Assembly: GCA_029939015.1 (NCBI GenBank)
Contig: JAOZTV010000115.1
Location: 1-8,967 of the forward strand
Length of the DNA stretch: 8,967 nt
Reading direction: 5' to 3'
Source of the DNA: Candidatus Aminicenantota bacterium
GTDB taxonomy: Bacteria; Acidobacteriota; Aminicenantia; UBA2199
The position numbers and the translations under genes are program-made. This document shows, one piece after another, positions 8,001-8,967 of this stretch. The notes below the pieces were generated by a model, which worked only from the letters and a program-made list of their open reading frames with translations, was not told the DNA's origin and made no database searches. Within the stretch, counting starts at the first letter, position 1. Every line of letters begins with the position of its first letter.

Positions 8001-8533
8001 ATAGCATATATTTCTTTTTCTTTTTCAATAAATTTACCTGCTAAATCTTTCATACCTGATAGACCATTTTCTTCATTATTAAGAAAATCATTTATTACAA
8101 CAAGTCCATCTTCATTTCCAACATTTTTTATAGCAATTTTTTTAAATTCATTAACAACTTCATTGGCAACTTCTCCTTCTTCTGGAGGAGGAATTTGCTT
8201 TTTCATCTGATAAAGAACCTGAGCGTTATCTTTAACTTTCGCCAATAATTCCTGATTTTCAGGAGGCTGTACATTTGCCTTGTATAAAGAACTATAACAT
8301 GATGCAATATATAATTCTAAATTCAGTTTTTTAAGTTCTGGATTTTTTTTAATTGCCTCTTCATACTCTTTAACCGCACCTTTGAAATTTTCTTTTCCAT
8401 ATAACGCATTCGCCTTTGAAAGGTGTCCGTTAGCCTGCAAAACATCCTGTGATAATTTTTTACAAGATGTAAAATTCAACATCAATACAATCATTGAAAT
8501 TAATATAAAAACTACTAATGAAAATTTTTTCAT
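5036..8533 (-). CDS. Large TPR / helical-repeat lipoprotein of unknown function
   Basis: This 1165-residue protein has a lysine start (MKK), a hydrophobic stretch (about 5-20) and a lipobox-like FTSC with Cys24 as the lipidation site; Phe at -3 is less usual than Leu. Lys follows the Cys, so under the E. coli +2 rule it would go to the outer membrane. Residues 34-67 match one TPR at all key positions (A41, L44, A53, Y57, A60, P65). The centre (about 200-820) is rich in Lys, Glu, Ile and Asn and predicted helical or coiled coil. It carries a recurring motif of the form K-S-[DN]-K-E-Y-[LI]-x-x-I-E-K or VKDLEEI. TPRs return at about 843-959 (for example 892-925 and 926-959), and a further TPR-like segment ends the protein (about 1057-1120). 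Only three cysteines are seen (24, 79, 876), and there is no enzyme motif. A role as an envelope scaffold or binding platform is inference. The ATG is fixed by AGGAGG five bases upstream. Confidence 0.85.
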   Translation of the reverse strand: MKKFSLVVFILISMIVLMLNFTSCKKLSQDVLQANGHLSKANALYGKENFKGAVKEYEEAIKKNPELKKLNLELYIASCYSSLYKANVQPPENQELLAKVKDNAQVLYQMKKQIPPPEEGEVANEVVNEFKKIAIKNVGNEDGLVVINDFLNNEENGLSGMKDLAGKFIEKEKEIYAITNTYSPLIPDYRLKLEENVFNNLKIKELKEYIDSNSDADDLDVKQEEIDSINAKIIENNDLIESTYVKNKDFYAKRKKNIELKKSIAVSEEYAKAFPVEDIPVEKGLNGKVVKYKGIYDYLGTKIIETKTLEVNNREMTEYFSKKDEIGIKTTELDAKNQTLEAMENYEEVNSKIEKRKENNKEIIRLKSETIELVEKKDDAEGELITNYSEKYDVFTERLIEDIENNAEIIKIQGFLKTVKGYDTALAQINSDENYLKLIEDIKTESAVISNNNKVLDTVKDLEEIKLKITEFSKYSKLLTESETFLSSVKDLDQIIEKYKANELLKADFIAEQKNAEGKKGGDVSGTLSRFGKFEYDNIDITKKESAKKKIVLTEKGKELKKQIDINKKYFSKIKGFEKIIETNSQIENYKNTVKSDKEYLDKIEKLEEIKVKVTENQASELNIDKKISEKKNIAKKYLKKLKNNKEVIVKFEKIIDLQNKGVQNASFYAISEGFADFKIKFDEMVGFQKSIDSNGVTQELLSKENTDNDKIISENENFKALSKLIHERDNFKYKIKSNKEYIAMIEKKYKKGEPESRYELTLTKYYADMKKIEANKLALDSITEKHPDAIVKYKAYESMVKEEIGNKNYFEKAIKNEIYKNDAIDNLLNYINDEKNSEDDKRKALTLLSDIYKKIAQSAPDETTKGIFFEKTKACYEELLKESGDDKNKKALALYSKAKFYSEFGKEDIAKQQYIDRIALDPYVADGYYYLANYLQERAQYSEAIENHKKRIYALIDKANGNHNIMDEVIKIDGLKEKYIGKNVSLETREQYIKNVGKNAKYLTGDAKLEFEKKRQGLEDYNKYKVEFVASFKTIIKDSYEAYKNIDVKSIDKKLREELAKAFYTVGVVYWTSTYRTDAEEMHPAFRLSVIDSGFNVLDESIRLDANYPEPWSYKALLWVQMKKVNPEKREEYTLKNKDANKVFVRLLKKRAELKRFEEAQKKV
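6704..7291 (-). repeat. degenerate internal protein repeat within the lipoprotein gene
   Basis: This span encodes residues 415-610. A motif of about 12 residues recurs: FLKTVKGYDTAL (415), NYLKLIEDIKT (434), KVLDTVKDLEEI (454), TFLSSVKDLDQI (484), KYFSKIKGFEKI (569) and EYLDKIEKLEEI (599). The spacings are 19, 20, 30, 85 and 30 residues. Outliers follow at 637 (KYLKKLKNNKEV) and 741 (EYIAMIEKKYKK). The copies at 454 and 484 still share 16 identical bases (TCAAGATCTTTTACAG at 7056-7071 and 7146-7161), exactly 90 bp apart. This indicates growth by in-frame duplication of 10-residue multiples. The repeats are visible by eye; their number and borders are approximate. Confidence 0.7.
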
Positions 8534-8538
8534 AAATT

Positions 8539-8544
8539 CCTCCT
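8539..8544 (-). promoter_or_regulatory. ribosome binding site of the lipoprotein gene
   Basis: AGGAGG on the minus strand lies five bases before the ATG at 8533-8531, and it sits within the short leader predicted from the promoter. Confidence 0.9.
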
Positions 8545-8556
8545 AAATTAACATAC

Positions 8557-8585
8557 TTTATAGTTTAATCTTTAGCAAAAGTCAA
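8557..8585 (-). promoter_or_regulatory. near-consensus sigma-70 promoter of the lipoprotein gene
   Basis: TTGACT (8585-8580, 5 of 6) and TATAAA (8562-8557, 5 of 6) are separated by exactly 17 bp. Transcription would start near 8550 and leave a leader of about 17 bases that is nearly filled by the Shine-Dalgarno sequence. This suggests strong constitutive expression from the housekeeping sigma factor and transcription independent of the small upstream gene. Confidence 0.8.
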
Positions 8586-8599
8586 GTTTAACAGCCAAG

Positions 8600-8615
8600 A
8601 TTTATATATATAAAT
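8600..8615. repeat. perfect AT palindrome after the small right-edge gene
   Basis: ATTTATATATATAAAT is a perfect 16-bp palindrome that touches the stop codon of the right-edge gene (8617-8615). It contains only A and T and is not followed by a T tract on the minus strand, so it is a poor intrinsic terminator. It lies 15 bp upstream of the -35 element of the lipoprotein promoter and could be an UP-like AT element. A chance origin is plausible at this base composition. Confidence 0.4.
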
Positions 8616-8965
8616 TATTTTATTCTATAAAACCAGGTAAGAAATAACCATAAATCCTGTATATATGGAATTGGTTTATTATTCAGATAAATCTTTGTTG
8701 TTTCATGATTTTTCACAAGTTCAAATAGTTGATAAAGTTCTTCGACATCTTCAGGAAAAAAACTAACATAAATCCTATAAAAATCACCACTACCCTCATC
8801 CATAAAAAATTTATTATGTTTTGCTAATTCGACAGCCTGTTCGTAGTTTTTTGAAAAATGTTTCTGAAATCTTACAGTAAGTTTAAAAGCAGAATTAGCT
8901 TTTTTGGGATTTAGAATATTAAAGAGCTTCTCATCCTCAATCTTTTTCCTTGCATCCATTTCCAT
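8615..8965 (-). CDS. Uncharacterised small protein, possibly 5'-truncated
   Basis: The reading frame of 116 codons ends at TAA (8617-8615) and reaches the right edge. The first ATG (8965-8963) has only two bases before it in the window, so a ribosome binding site cannot be seen. A second in-frame ATG is codon 3. The gene may start at either or continue beyond the window. The product is soluble-looking, with alternating charged and aromatic residues: FKLTVRFQKHF (27-37), then GDFYRIYVSFFPEDVEELYQLF (two pieces, about 60-81). It ends in an aromatic tail with KIYLNNKPIPYIQDLW (91-106) and LTWFYRIK. No signal peptide or catalytic motif is visible, and I do not recognise a family. Amino-acid use is ordinary for a real protein and unlike an antisense shadow. 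It is probably not in an operon with the lipoprotein gene, which has its own promoter in the gap. Confidence 0.7.
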   Translation of the reverse strand: MEMDARKKIEDEKLFNILNPKKANSAFKLTVRFQKHFSKNYEQAVELAKHNKFFMDEGSGDFYRIYVSFFPEDVEELYQLFELVKNHETTKIYLNNKPIPYIQDLWLFLTWFYRIK

Positions 8966-8967
8966 AG

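Noticed and set aside
5036..8533. SMC-, spectrin- or myosin-like cytoskeletal protein
   Set aside because: Resemblance rests on Lys/Glu-rich helical composition only. There is no ATPase motif, and the lipoprotein signal points to the envelope.
1..8967. Mobile element, defence system or other new multi-gene system
   Set aside because: No transposase, integrase, nuclease, toxin, reverse transcriptase or terminal inverted repeat is visible; the genes are core functions plus one lipoprotein and one small unknown.

Overview
The window comes from a very AT-rich bacterium (roughly 30% GC by eye). A lipoprotein signal peptide and the family assignments suggest a diderm, but the sequence does not settle the phylum. 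The C-terminal TPR segment of the large lipoprotein reminds me of TPR lipoproteins from Acidobacteriota-like lineages. That is an impression from memory and was not searched.

Layout, left to right. Positions 1-56 hold a perfect 16-bp tandem repeat that runs off the left edge. Next, on the minus strand, is a two-gene macromolecular-synthesis operon, transcribed dnaG (primase, 1942-3678) then rpoD (housekeeping sigma factor, 67-1932). The two are separated by 9 bp, rpoD starts with TTG, and its ribosome binding site overlaps the dnaG stop codon. A 209-bp divergent intergenic region (3679-3887) carries candidate promoters for dnaG-rpoD and for serC (3888-4949, plus strand, phosphoserine aminotransferase). 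serC converges on a 1165-residue lipoprotein gene (5036-8533, minus strand), and a strong bidirectional hairpin terminator (4964-5004) lies between them. The lipoprotein has an N-terminal TPR, a long charged helical centre with a degenerate internal repeat, and C-terminal TPRs. It has a near-consensus promoter and a short leader. At the right edge is a small uncharacterised minus-strand gene (8615-8965), possibly cut by the window.

Functionally, dnaG and rpoD link replication priming to housekeeping transcription, and serC is a stand-alone serine/PLP biosynthesis gene. The lipoprotein is probably an envelope scaffold or interaction protein of unknown role. I see no mobile element, CRISPR array, defence system, tRNA or rRNA. 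Most of the window is core genome. The least explained parts are the repeat-built lipoprotein, the 16-bp tandem array and the small right-edge gene.
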